A DNA stretch of 64,000 nt. Origin: Bacteroidota bacterium. GTDB lineage: Bacteria > Bacteroidota > Bacteroidia > Flavobacteriales_D > Crocinitomicaceae. A program made the translations under genes and the position numbers. The stretch is from contig JACPUU010000012.1 of assembly GCA_016192075.1 (NCBI GenBank), positions 186,001 to 250,000 of the forward strand, read 5' to 3'. The notes under the pieces were generated by a model that ran no database searches, was not told the DNA's origin, and was given only the letters and a program-made list of their open reading frames with translations. Below are positions 27,410 through 37,000 of the stretch, piece by piece (the stretch's first letter is position 1; each line of letters starts with the position of its first letter).

Positions 27410-27493
27410 GAGACAGTACATTAACACTAACCAAGACGAAGATACGCTTTGTTTGGTTGTTCAAGGTACGTAAAAAGCATGAAGAATGCTTAA

Positions 27494-28696
27494 TTAATGG
27501 CTGGTTTCTGAAATTGATTCCAGAATCAGGTGGGCTGCTGCTTCTATTTCCTCTGCAGTAATGCAAAGCGGCGGAGATAGTCTGAAACTATCAGGGCATG
27601 AGAGAAACCAAAAACCAATCAGGCCTTTTTCAAGGCAGCGGCTGACAATCTGCTGCACTCTTTCGGCAGAGGTCATTTGAATGGCAAAGAGCAAACCGGC
27701 GCGGCGTATTTCAATAACTTCAGGTGATTCTCTGAGCAGCGCTTCAAGCAAGGCCCCTTTCAATTCTGTTTCATGAATCCAGGGTTCATTTTTGAGTACT
27801 GTCAGGCAGGCATCAGCAGCGGCACAAACAAGCGGATGCCCGCCAAATGTTGTAATGTGTCCCAGCATGGGATTGTGCGTGAGGCAATGCATAATCTGAT
27901 GAGATGAAATAAAGGCACCGATAGGCATTCCGCCGCCAAGGGCTTTTCCTAAAGTGAGAATATCGGGCACAATATCAAAATGCTCAAAAGCAAACATTTT
28001 TCCGGTGCGCCCAATACCAACCTGTACTTCATCAAATATCAGCAAGGCACCTGTTTCAGTACATTTTTGACGCAATGCAGTTAAAAATTCAGGAGTAGGT
28101 ATGCGCACGCCTGCGTCTCCCTGGATGGTTTCTAAAATGACACCAGCCGTTTCGGTCGTTATTACTTCCAGTGATTCCAGGTTATTGAGTTCAAAGAAAT
28201 GAACAGCAGGGAGCAAAGGTCTGAAGGGGGCCTTTTTTACTTCATTCCACGACACGCTCATAGAGCCGTGTGTGTTACCGTGGTACGATCCTTTGCAGGC
28301 AACAAGTTCATGCCTGCCGGTATAGCGTTTGGCCAGTTTAAGTGCTGCTTCATTGGCCTCTGTACCTGAATTCACAATATAGGAGCATTGCAGATTTGCG
28401 GGAAGCAGGCCGGCCAGGTTACGGGCCAGTGCCAATTGTGAATCCTGGATGTATTCACCGTAAACCATTACATGCAGGTGTTTGTCAGCCTGGTATTTAA
28501 TAGCTTCAATAACGTAGGGGTTCCGGTGTCCGATATTGGTGACGGCAACACCGGCAATCATGTCCATGTACCGTTTGCCGTTTTTATCCCAGATATAAAT
28601 GCCTTCGGCACGGTCGACGTCAATGAGGTAGGGGCTATTGTTGGTTTGCCCCTGAAGGTTTCTGAAATCAGTCGCGCGGTGGTGGAGGTCCGTCAT
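27494..28696 (-). CDS. class III (acetylornithine/ornithine-type) PLP aminotransferase
   Basis: PLP-dependent aminotransferase of subgroup III, like acetylornithine or 4-aminobutyrate aminotransferases. The chosen start MTDLHHRATDFRN is at 28696; the ORF track extension upstream overlaps the Spy-like gene and lacks family similarity. Motifs: NSGTEANEAALKLAKRYTG near residue 109, LIFDEVQVGIGRTGKMFAFE with the PLP-binding Asp near 228, and the Schiff-base Lys in TLGKALGGGMPIGAF near 262. The 400-residue length fits. It is the last gene of the seven-gene transketolase operon and overlaps the preceding gene by 29 bases. Substrate uncertain. Confidence 0.9.
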   Translation of the reverse strand: MTDLHHRATDFRNLQGQTNNSPYLIDVDRAEGIYIWDKNGKRYMDMIAGVAVTNIGHRNPYVIEAIKYQADKHLHVMVYGEYIQDSQLALARNLAGLLPANLQCSYIVNSGTEANEAALKLAKRYTGRHELVACKGSYHGNTHGSMSVSWNEVKKAPFRPLLPAVHFFELNNLESLEVITTETAGVILETIQGDAGVRIPTPEFLTALRQKCTETGALLIFDEVQVGIGRTGKMFAFEHFDIVPDILTLGKALGGGMPIGAFISSHQIMHCLTHNPMLGHITTFGGHPLVCAAADACLTVLKNEPWIHETELKGALLEALLRESPEVIEIRRAGLLFAIQMTSAERVQQIVSRCLEKGLIGFWFLSCPDSFRLSPPLCITAEEIEAAAHLILESISETSH

Positions 28697-29147
28697 TATT
28701 TTTTTCGTGTTCCTGAATATTTCTGAGTAACTCACGCTTGAATTTTTCTTCAGCCATAAACACTTTGGCTGCTTTCTTTTTATCAAGCACTTCAGCAAAT
28801 TTACTCAAATACTCCGTGCGCAGCTCTGCCTCACGCCGGTCACAATCAAGAATTTTTTCAGTGAGTTCATACGCGCGGTCGTCTGAAAGTTCATTGATGG
28901 TTTTCAGTTCTTTCATATAACTCTTCCGCTCCTTGCGTAATACTTCCATTTTGGCGTCATACTCATTGTACACTGGCCAGAATTTTTCAGCCTCTTCTGG
29001 CGTCAGCGCCAGTTCGGTTGAAATAAAAGCAATTTTCTGCGCTTTGATATACTCTTCTTTGTCCTGCTTAGGACCGTCTTTTGGCTGCGCGGCGGCAAAA
29101 CTGCCCAGTCCGGCTACACCAATCAGAATGAATAAATATTTTTTCAT
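28668..29147 (-). CDS. Spy/CpxP-like exported protein
   Basis: A 159-residue exported protein with a signal peptide (FILIGVAGLGSFAAAQ) and an all-helical mature part rich in charged residues. It has the LTPEEAEKFWPVYNEYDAKM segment that recalls the LTxxQ region of Spy/CpxP chaperone-like sensors, and ends in a proline run (DGPPPPRD). It lies 11 bases after the putative anti-sigma gene and overlaps the aminotransferase start. In Bacteroidota such proteins regularly follow ECF sigma/anti-sigma pairs and may sense envelope damage. Role inferred from context. Confidence 0.7.
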   Translation of the reverse strand: MKKYLFILIGVAGLGSFAAAQPKDGPKQDKEEYIKAQKIAFISTELALTPEEAEKFWPVYNEYDAKMEVLRKERKSYMKELKTINELSDDRAYELTEKILDCDRREAELRTEYLSKFAEVLDKKKAAKVFMAEEKFKRELLRNIQEHEKNNDGPPPPRD

Positions 29148-29158
29148 AAAAAAGGTTT

Positions 29159-29782
29159 TTAAAGATCTAAATAAGCGTCTTCAATTTCACTGTCTACGTA
29201 ATCGTAAATTTCATCTTCGGCTTCATTTTCACCTACGTTGATATCATTTTCAATAATGTAGTCAACCAGTGATTCTTCATCGAGGTATGCAACACAGGCA
29301 TCCAGCGACTCATCGTCAACAGAAAGGGTATTGGTTTCTGCTACCGGAATTTCAGATGCAGGCTCTTCGGTATTCAATGTAAACAACAAGGTGAGGGTTG
29401 CCGCAACAGCCGCAGCGGTTGACCAGAACGAAATTTTTAAAATGCGTCCGCGTGAAGGCCCTGGTTTAATACGTGACATCAGTTCAACCTTAAAGTCTGC
29501 GAAAAAGTTTGCAGGAACTTCAGGCTTTTGACGTTTAACCAGGTTCAGATCAGCCAAAACGTTTTCAGTTTCAATTTCAGCTTTCAGATTGGCATGAAAG
29601 GTCTTAAAAAAATCAGCCGGTACTTCAGGTTTTGCTGTTTTTTCAAAGGCGGGTTCAGCAGATTCATCTGAACTTTCCACTTGTCTGGTTATGTCATTGC
29701 TGAAAGACCTGAAAAAGTTTTCCGGAACGTCTGGTTTTTTACGTTTGATTAACCGGGACAATATGTCAAAATTTTCTTCCAT
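29159..29782 (-). CDS. putative single-pass anti-sigma factor with three KPxVPxNFF repeats
   Basis: The 207-residue protein follows the ECF sigma gene by 36 bases. Its N-terminal ~115 residues contain three copies of a motif: KKPDVPENFFRSF, AKPEVPADFFKTF and QKPEVPANFFADF. One TM helix (ILKISFWSTAAAVAATLTLLF) is followed by a short, very acidic C-terminal part (DEESLDACVAYLDEESLVDY), presumably periplasmic. Topology and position suggest an anti-sigma factor, though no zinc-binding anti-sigma motif is visible. A related single motif occurs in the small membrane protein of the second ECF operon at 51041. Confidence 0.6.
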   Translation of the reverse strand: MEENFDILSRLIKRKKPDVPENFFRSFSNDITRQVESSDESAEPAFEKTAKPEVPADFFKTFHANLKAEIETENVLADLNLVKRQKPEVPANFFADFKVELMSRIKPGPSRGRILKISFWSTAAAVAATLTLLFTLNTEEPASEIPVAETNTLSVDDESLDACVAYLDEESLVDYIIENDINVGENEAEDEIYDYVDSEIEDAYLDL

Positions 29783-29818
29783 TTATTTAGTAGTAAGACT
29801 TTGAAACAATTCAATGGT

Positions 29819-30364
29819 TTAATACGCTTTTAAAAAGTCTTCAATTTTTTTTGCTGCCAGGTGATATGACGCTTTTAATGCACCAACACTGGTTCCTAGC
29901 ATGGCTTCAATCTCCTGGAATTTGAGTTCATCAAAATAGCGGAGAGTAAAAACCAATTTTTGCTTTTCCGGCAGTGTCTCCAGCGCCCTGTTAAAAAGCT
30001 CTTCTATTTCTTCAGGGCTGTAATTTTTTCCGCTTACCTCCACTGCATTTTCAAACAGCGGCGGATCCATGTCAACCGTTTTCTTTTTTGATTCACGGCT
30101 CAGAAACGTGTGGGTTTCATTAAAGGCAATGCGATAAATCCAGGTATACAGGGCAGAGTCCCCCCTGAAATCAGGTAAGGCTTTCCACACCTTAATAAAT
30201 ACATTCTGCATAACATCGGCAGAATCGTCGTGATTTTTGACAATACGCCGTATTTGCCAGTAAACACGTTCCTGAAATTGCTCAACAATCAACTGAAACC
30301 CTGATTCAGGATTGGTTTTGAATTTGTCTAAAAGTTCGTTGTCTGATACCATGCCTTGAGCCAT
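29819..30364 (-). CDS. ECF-family RNA polymerase sigma factor
   Basis: Sigma-70 family extracytoplasmic-function factor of 181 residues. Region 2 shows FQERVYWQIRRIVKNHDDSADVMQNVFIKVW and the region 2.4-like YTWIYRIAFNETHTFLS. Region 4 shows LPEKQKLVFTLRYFDELKFQEIEAMLGTSVGALKASYH, a helix-turn-helix for the -35 element. Two ATGs (30364 and 30352) are possible. It sits inside the transketolase operon, 16 bases after tktC, followed by the putative anti-sigma and Spy-like genes, so the operon may be partly autoregulated. Confidence 0.93.
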   Translation of the reverse strand: MAQGMVSDNELLDKFKTNPESGFQLIVEQFQERVYWQIRRIVKNHDDSADVMQNVFIKVWKALPDFRGDSALYTWIYRIAFNETHTFLSRESKKKTVDMDPPLFENAVEVSGKNYSPEEIEELFNRALETLPEKQKLVFTLRYFDELKFQEIEAMLGTSVGALKASYHLAAKKIEDFLKAY

Positions 30365-30380
30365 GTTTCAGGCAGACCTG

Positions 30381-31334
30381 TTATTTGCGTTTAATCACCC
30401 GTTCTGCTGCGGCAATAATATCAGGTGTGTTGATGTGATATTTGGTAAGCAATTCTTCACCCTGTCCGCTTTCACCAAATTTATCATTAACAGCTACCAT
30501 TTCAATTGGTGCAGGCATTTTGCGAACTAAAAGCTGCGCAATTGAATCACCCAAACCACCATTCATCATATGCTCTTCAGCGGTGACAACGCATTTTGTC
30601 TTGCCTATTGATTGTAAGACTGCTTCTTCATCCAAAGGTTTAATGGTGTGAATATTTATTATTTCAGCATCAATTCCTTTTTCAGCAAGTGCCTGACCTG
30701 CTTCAATGGCTTTCCATACCAGGTGGCCGGTTGCAATAATGGTCACATCGGTACCTTCGCTTAAAATATCGGCTTTGCCAATCACAAATTTTTTGTTTGG
30801 ATCCGTAAAATTCGGAACCTTTGGCCTGCCAAACCGCAAATAAACGGGCCCCTGGTGGGCGGCAATGGCTATGGTTGCGGCTTTGGTTTCGTTGTAATCA
30901 CACGGTGAAATAACGGTCATATTGGGCAGCATTTTCATCAGCCCTATATCTTCCAGAATCTGGTGTGTGGCGCCATCTTCACCCAGCGTAAGGCCTGCAT
31001 GTGAGGCACATATTTTGACATTTTTGTTGGAGTAGGCAACGGACTGGCGAATCTGATCATATACCCGGCCGGTAGAAAAATTAGCAAACGTTCCGGTGAA
31101 CGGAATTTTGCCGCCAATGGTTAGTCCGGCTGCTATTCCAATCATATTTGCCTCAGCAATTCCAACCTGGAAAAAACGTTCAGGATGGCTTTTCTGAAAA
31201 TCATCCATCTTTAATGATCCGGTAAGGTCAGCACACAGTGCAACAACATTTGGATTGGTTTTACCAAGCTCAGACAAACCGGCACCGAATCCGGAACGGG
31301 TGTCTTTTTCATCAATAATTTTAAATGCTTTCAT
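30381..31334 (-). CDS. transketolase C-terminal subunit (split enzyme)
   Basis: Carries the pyrimidine-binding and C-terminal domains of transketolase, which moves two-carbon ketol units in the pentose phosphate pathway with thiamine diphosphate. The 317-residue protein contains TRSGFGAGLSELGKTNP, CADLTGSLKMDDF, the VGIAEANMIGIAAGL segment holding the catalytic Glu, and a C-terminal domain with EHMMNGGLGDSIAQLL. The N-terminal half is a separate gene at 32706, with a VWA gene in between. A 1-deoxyxylulose 5-phosphate synthase-like role is less likely given the split form. Confidence 0.9.
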   Translation of the reverse strand: MKAFKIIDEKDTRSGFGAGLSELGKTNPNVVALCADLTGSLKMDDFQKSHPERFFQVGIAEANMIGIAAGLTIGGKIPFTGTFANFSTGRVYDQIRQSVAYSNKNVKICASHAGLTLGEDGATHQILEDIGLMKMLPNMTVISPCDYNETKAATIAIAAHQGPVYLRFGRPKVPNFTDPNKKFVIGKADILSEGTDVTIIATGHLVWKAIEAGQALAEKGIDAEIINIHTIKPLDEEAVLQSIGKTKCVVTAEEHMMNGGLGDSIAQLLVRKMPAPIEMVAVNDKFGESGQGEELLTKYHINTPDIIAAAERVIKRK

Positions 31335-31342
31335 GAATTGGA

Positions 31343-32704
31343 TTAAAGGGTAATTAACGTGTTTTCACCAGCCATTATCTGAAATGGTTTTACAATTGTA
31401 TAGTCTGTTGATACGGCAGATTTAAGGCGATATACCAGTTTGTAGAATCCGGGTTGCAGGTAAAACTGATCGGTAAGTTTAGCCGGATCAAGGTCACACA
31501 CCCACTCATCTTTGCTGCCTTCATGCGTCAGAAAAATTTGCCCGACAATTGATTTGCTGCTGCTGTATTTGAATATTCCTGAACCGGGAATATCGATATA
31601 GGTATAGTCACTCTGGTTAATCTTTACATCATCAAAATAAATGCGCGGCAGGGTTAGAATTTCGAGATCGTACGTGCCCACAATATAATTCTGAAGATCA
31701 GCAATGGATTGAACATTCAGTGTAAGTGTTTGCCCGTTTTGCGTAACCCTGACGTTTACATTTTCGGTTTTGGTAGGTCCCTTGATACGAACACTCAAAA
31801 TGCCTTGCGGACAATCTACTTTAATGGTGTTGTGTGTGCCTTTATAAATGGTAACACCTTTGATTTCTGCTTTTGGCAATGTGTTCACCACTACATCGTA
31901 TTTCATCGCAGGGTCAATAATAACAATGGTATCCGGGTTGTTTTTGATATTGAGCGTGTGCATGAAGGTATATTTCAGGTTTTTGGTTCCTGCTTCATAC
32001 AAAAAAACGGTTGTGTTGGTCTCGGTCGGATTCCCCATAATGTCATTGAGATTAATCTGCACCGAGGTTGCCAGCAGCGCATCAATCACTACGGACTTCA
32101 TTACTTTTTCAAATGACTGCAGGTTAGAGGCTTCGTAAACGCGGCCAATGCATTCAAAATTTTTGAGGTATTCAAGGTCAATTCCAAGGCCAACCACAAA
32201 CGGTGTTACGGCAATTTCTTTTTCTTTCAGTTTGCGGGCCGATTCGCACGGAAATTCATCACAGGCCTCCAGACCATCGGTGATCAGAATGATAATGTTT
32301 CGTGCGTTGGCATCCGGAAAATCATCTGCGGCAGCTTCTAATGACCGTGCAATAGGTGTGGTTCCTTTACATTCAACCGTATTTATAAAGCCTCTTACAG
32401 CAGCAAAGTTGTTGGGACCAAAAGGTACCTCGAGTTTGGTGTCATTGCAATCCTGAAAAGTAGGGGTGATGGGAGACTGGTGCCCGTAAACGCGAAGTGC
32501 TACCTCCAGGTTTGGAACACCTTCCAGTTCATTAATGGTTTCAGTAAAAATACGCCGTGCATGTTCTATTTTGGTAGCTCCTTCCCATTTGCCGTTCATA
32601 GAGTTGGATGCATCAAAAACAAAAAGAATACGGGTTAATTGTTGCGCATTTGCGCCAGTCACCCATGATGCGGCCAGAAAAAATATGAAAATGAATTTTT
32701 TCAA
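31343..32704 (-). CDS. VWA-domain secreted protein between the two transketolase halves
   Basis: The 453-residue exported protein has a signal peptide (FIFIFFLAASWVTGANAQ) and a von Willebrand A domain (~20-200) with the metal-binding MIDAS motif DASNSMNG and a second site TDGLEACDEFPC, cysteines suggesting a disulfide. The C-terminal 250 residues are beta-rich Ig-like units. The start is a TTG at 32704, one base after the TAA of tktN; the next Met lies past the signal peptide, so TTG is likely real and translation coupled. The link between a surface VWA protein and transketolase is unexplained. Confidence 0.82.
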   Translation of the reverse strand: MKKFIFIFFLAASWVTGANAQQLTRILFVFDASNSMNGKWEGATKIEHARRIFTETINELEGVPNLEVALRVYGHQSPITPTFQDCNDTKLEVPFGPNNFAAVRGFINTVECKGTTPIARSLEAAADDFPDANARNIIILITDGLEACDEFPCESARKLKEKEIAVTPFVVGLGIDLEYLKNFECIGRVYEASNLQSFEKVMKSVVIDALLATSVQINLNDIMGNPTETNTTVFLYEAGTKNLKYTFMHTLNIKNNPDTIVIIDPAMKYDVVVNTLPKAEIKGVTIYKGTHNTIKVDCPQGILSVRIKGPTKTENVNVRVTQNGQTLTLNVQSIADLQNYIVGTYDLEILTLPRIYFDDVKINQSDYTYIDIPGSGIFKYSSSKSIVGQIFLTHEGSKDEWVCDLDPAKLTDQFYLQPGFYKLVYRLKSAVSTDYTIVKPFQIMAGENTLITL

Positions 32705-32705
32705 A

Positions 32706-33548
32706 TTAATAGTCTCCTAAGGTTTCTTCTAACTGGGCCAAAGCCTTTTCAGCCTGCTCTTTGCTAGGGGCTGATCCATGCCATTTGTGGGTTCCCATCA
32801 TATAATCAACACCATTACCCATAATGGTTTTCATGATAATAATAACGGGTTTGCCTTTACCGGTCATTGTTTTTGCTTTTGCCAGCGTTGTTCTCAATGA
32901 ATCAAAGTTGTGTCCGTCCATTTCAAGAACATCCCATCCAAAAGCCTGCCACTTTTTAACAAGGTCTCCCAAGGGCAGCACATCATCAATGTCACCGTCA
33001 ATTTGTTTGTGATTATAATCTACTGTTGCAATGAGGTTGTCAACCTTATTTGCGGCAGCATACATTGCCGCTTCCCAAATCTGCCCCTCCTGAAGTTCAC
33101 CATCACCGTGAAGTGAGTAAACCAGTTTAGGGTCTTTGTTCAGTTTTTTTGTCAGCGCAGCTCCAATAGCTACTGAAAGTCCTTGTCCCAGAGAGCCTGA
33201 GGCAATTCTTACCCCGGGCAGACCTTTTTCGGTGCATGGGTGTCCCTGCAGGCGTGAACCCAGTTTGCGGAAAGTGGCCAGTTCCGCTTTCGGAAAATAG
33301 CCCCGGTGTGCCAGAACGCTGTAAAAAACAGGGGAAATGTGCCCGTTTGAAAGAAAAAACAAATCTTCACCCTCACCATTCATTGAAAAGGCAGGTGGAT
33401 TTATTTCAAGGGTCTCGAAGTAAAGTACGGTTAAAAAATCAGTGCAGCCAAGCGACCCTCCGGGGTGACCAGACTGAACATCGGTTACCATTCGGATAAT
33501 GTCCCGGCGTACCTGGGAACAGATTTGATTTGTGCTGAAACTACCCAT
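32706..33548 (-). CDS. transketolase N-terminal subunit (split enzyme)
   Basis: Thiamine-diphosphate-binding half of transketolase, 280 residues. Motifs: DVQSGHPGGSLGCTDFLTVLY near residue 22, GSLGQGLSVAIGAAL near 117, and the cofactor GDGELQEGQIWEAAMYA with the later DYNHKQIDGD near 147-180. The ORF track start at 33641 is 31 codons too far upstream; ATG 33548 gives the normal N-terminus. A TAATTTCG box (one mismatch) lies at 33567-33574 on the minus strand. First gene of the seven-gene operon. Confidence 0.9.
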   Translation of the reverse strand: MGSFSTNQICSQVRRDIIRMVTDVQSGHPGGSLGCTDFLTVLYFETLEINPPAFSMNGEGEDLFFLSNGHISPVFYSVLAHRGYFPKAELATFRKLGSRLQGHPCTEKGLPGVRIASGSLGQGLSVAIGAALTKKLNKDPKLVYSLHGDGELQEGQIWEAAMYAAANKVDNLIATVDYNHKQIDGDIDDVLPLGDLVKKWQAFGWDVLEMDGHNFDSLRTTLAKAKTMTGKGKPVIIIMKTIMGNGVDYMMGTHKWHGSAPSKEQAEKALAQLEETLGDY

Positions 33549-33744
33549 TTTTTGTGGTTTTGCGTGCGAAATTAGGCCATTTTCAATCCCCATAACGGTT
33601 TCTGACCAAATAGTTATCCCCAAAGTTTTACACAGTATCAAGGTTTGTTAACGACTTTGGCCGGTATTTGAAAAAAAAATCACAAATTTGCGAAGCCTTA
33701 TGCAACCTTGAGAAACATTAAGGCGTCAACGAATTATAAAACAA

Positions 33745-34071
33745 ATGACGATGAAGCGATTAATTCTAAGTACATCTTTCCTGCTTGGTGTTGGAATGAT
33801 GAGTTTTGCCCAACAAAACGGAACCCAGGTTTCTCCCATGAAAATATACCGGATGGAAACCACTTCAAACCCGGAACAAAAAGCCGAATTGACCAAAGAG
33901 CAGGAAATTGAACAATGCAAAAATCTGTTGAATGCACTGGATGTAAAAGAGGCATGGATTCGCTCTAATCCTGAAGAATTGAAAGTTGCCACAGAAAGCG
34001 GTTGGTTTGAAGACGCGGCTGCAACCCGTGCCCAGCTTCAGGCACGTATTAAAGAACTTGAATCAAAATAA
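33745..34071 (+). CDS. small exported hypothetical protein
   Basis: The 108-residue protein has a signal peptide (ILSTSFLLGVGMMSFAQQ) and a helical mature part with a possible coiled coil (EQKAELTKEQEIEQCKNLLNAL, TRAQLQARIKELESK). ATG 33751 is an alternative start two codons in. It lies 22 bases upstream of the large gliding-type surface protein and is probably cotranscribed with it. Function unknown; a chaperone or anchor for the neighbour is possible. Confidence 0.65.
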   Translation: MTMKRLILSTSFLLGVGMMSFAQQNGTQVSPMKIYRMETTSNPEQKAELTKEQEIEQCKNLLNALDVKEAWIRSNPEELKVATESGWFEDAAATRAQLQARIKELESK

Positions 34072-34093
34072 TTGATCTTAACGGATAGAACTT

Positions 34094-37000
34094 ATGTTGA
34101 ATTTAATTAAAAAAATTAGCGTTGCTGCTGCTTTTGCCCTGATCGCTCAGCCCGCATTTTCTCAGGGAAATGAGGATTGTGATCAGATGGAGCCAATCTG
34201 TACCGATGCAGGTTTGGCCTTTACGGCACAGACTGGTGTTAGTATTGAACCGGGAAATGACTACGGATGTCTTTTCTCTCAACCCAATCCAACCTGGTAT
34301 TACTTTGAAATTGCAACAGCCGGTATCATTAACATGGAACTTTTTGCTCCGTCTGATATCGACTTCATTATCTGGGGACCCTTCACAGATTTGACTGAGG
34401 CAATATCGTATTGCGGTCAGATGGGTGTTAGCCCCAACGCACCTGAAGTAGATTGCAGTTATTCCGGAACAAATGATGAGTTTCCGGTAATTCCAAGCGC
34501 TCAGGTAGGTGAGGTTTATGTTATGCTGATTACAAATTACGCATCTGTTGTTCAAGATGTTACGCTGACGGCACTCCCTTCTTCTACCGGAGCTACCGAT
34601 TGTGATATCATTGTTCCTGACCCGTGCGTTTCAAACCCCGGAACCTACACTGTAGAGAAAAACGGAGCCCTGACAACTGCACCTATTTACCTCTGCGAAG
34701 GTGAGACATTTGGCGCTAACTCAAACGGAGATTATATTCTGCCAAACGATACCATTCCTGCACCAACCGGTGACGGTGGTTATAGTGCCCAATTGATGTG
34801 GCTGGTTTATGATGCTGCACCAACCGGTGCTGATCCTTCAACTGATCCGGGCTTTTTAAATGTAATTATTCCTTCAGAAGATCTGGCTGATGTTAACAAT
34901 GGTACAAGTCCGATTGTTGCTGCATTTGGTTGCGGTACATACTGGTTTGTGCCAGTTGCCGGTGATGATGGAATAGGAGCCAATGGCAATGTTGCAAACG
35001 GTACAACCGATAATGGTGGACTTCATTGGGATAAAAACAGCAATGACTGCTATTTGCTGGGAACTCCGCTGGAAGTGACATTTGCCTGTGAAATTCAAAC
35101 AACTACGGCGCTTGATTGTAACCCGCCAACAACCATTAACGGAATGGATATTTTGGTTTCCGGTGGTACTGGCCCTTACACCATTGTTAACCAGGGTGGC
35201 GGAAATCTTACACCAACATCATTGCCACTTGGCGGCGGAACAGCCAATGTAAATAACCTGACAAATAATGAGGGCTGGGAAATTGATATTACCGATTCTG
35301 AAGGTTGTACAACGACTGCTTCAGGTGTTTTCTCTGCTCCTATTATCAGCAATATCACCATTACTCCGGCGCCTACCTGTCCGGGTGCTTCACCAGGACA
35401 AGTTGATGTAACCGTAAACGGAACTTCAGGTAACGGTGCTCCTTACACCATTGTTATGGCTGGTGATCCGCCAACAGCAGGTACTACTGATTCGTATTCT
35501 GACCTTGCAGGAACACTTGTAAATATTGTTGTTTCTGACCAGGAAGGTTGTATTTCAGATTCTGTGGTTACAATCACATCAGCAGGTCACTTTATTGATG
35601 TTCAGGTTGTAAGTCTGCAGGGCGAACTTTGCTACGGTGACGGAAACGGCGCTGCTCAGATATCTGCCGTGCCTACACCTACCGGAAATCTTGTCAGCAT
35701 TACCTGGAATGGACCTTCAGGTCAGACTCCGGGCGGAAATCCGGGCGGACCTGCAAATAACAGCCAGTCAGGTTTAGAGCCAGGCAACTGGTCTGTAACC
35801 ATTATTGATGACCTGGGATGCGAGGTTACCATTCCAATCGTTATTACATCACCACAGGAACTGGACTTGTATGTGTCTAACTCAAACGAGCCTACCTGCT
35901 ATGCTTACAGCGATGGTTCAATCACCGTTCAGTCAACCGGCGGTTCAGGTGGATTAACCTATTCATGGGTGCCTGCCAATACCGTTCCGGGTAATACATT
36001 TAATAACCTGGATGCCGGAATTTACTGGGCTTATGTAACAGATGCGAACGGTTGTGAAGATTCAGTTATGTACGACCTTGGACAACCGGATTCTCTTTAC
36101 GGAAACTTTACCATTAAAGATGTTTTGTGTTACGGTGACAGCACCGGCGCGATTATTGTTGACAGCGTATCCAATGCCGTTGGAAACGTTAGCTATTTCT
36201 GGAACCTTTCAGGTGTAGTACCAAATCCGCCGTCAACATCAAACATTGCAAATGGTCTCCCTGTAGGAACATACGTGCTGACTATTCAGGATGCATTGTG
36301 TTATAATCAGTATGAATTTACGCTGACACAAAATCCTGAAATTACGTTTGCCGAGCTGGGAACTGAACCTGCTTATTGCAGAATGTTCAGTTATCAATCA
36401 GGCAACGGTGTTGTTTACGCCTCGGCAACCGGTGGTGTGCCGGATTATACGTACGAATGGATAAACCTGGCAACGGGTGCAAATACCAACAACACTACCT
36501 GGGGAGGTTTAAATCCGGGATCATACCAGATCACTGTTACAGATGATGTCGGCTGTACGCTGGTTCAAACTGTAGAACTTGACTCTGTAAGCCCGATTGC
36601 TGATTTTACAATTGTTTCATCACAACTTGATTTAGCAACTTTGTCAGGAACAGCGGTGGTTTGTGCGCAATACCAGAATAACTCACAGTATTTTGCAAAT
36701 CCGAATGACCCGAATGCAGATACAACATTCTTCTGGGAACTTGGTTACAATCAGCCTTGGCAAATCAGCCATGATGTAAACGAAGTGTTTGATACATGCT
36801 ATTACACCGAAGCACAGTATACAGTTTGCCTCGTTGCATTAAATAAAAACGGATGTTCTGACACCTCGTGCCAGGTACTTACGATCTATGATTTTCCTCA
36901 ATTAATTGCACCAAACGTGTTTACGCCTGGGGCAGCTGACGGAGCCAACGATGTATTTACGTTTGACTATAGGCAGATAGCCATTGTGGAGTTTGAGTGT

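Noticed and set aside
33601-33744. Promoter for the small exported protein gene (CAAATTTG at 33683)
   Set aside because: First base of the -7 box mismatches and no -33 element lies at the right distance.
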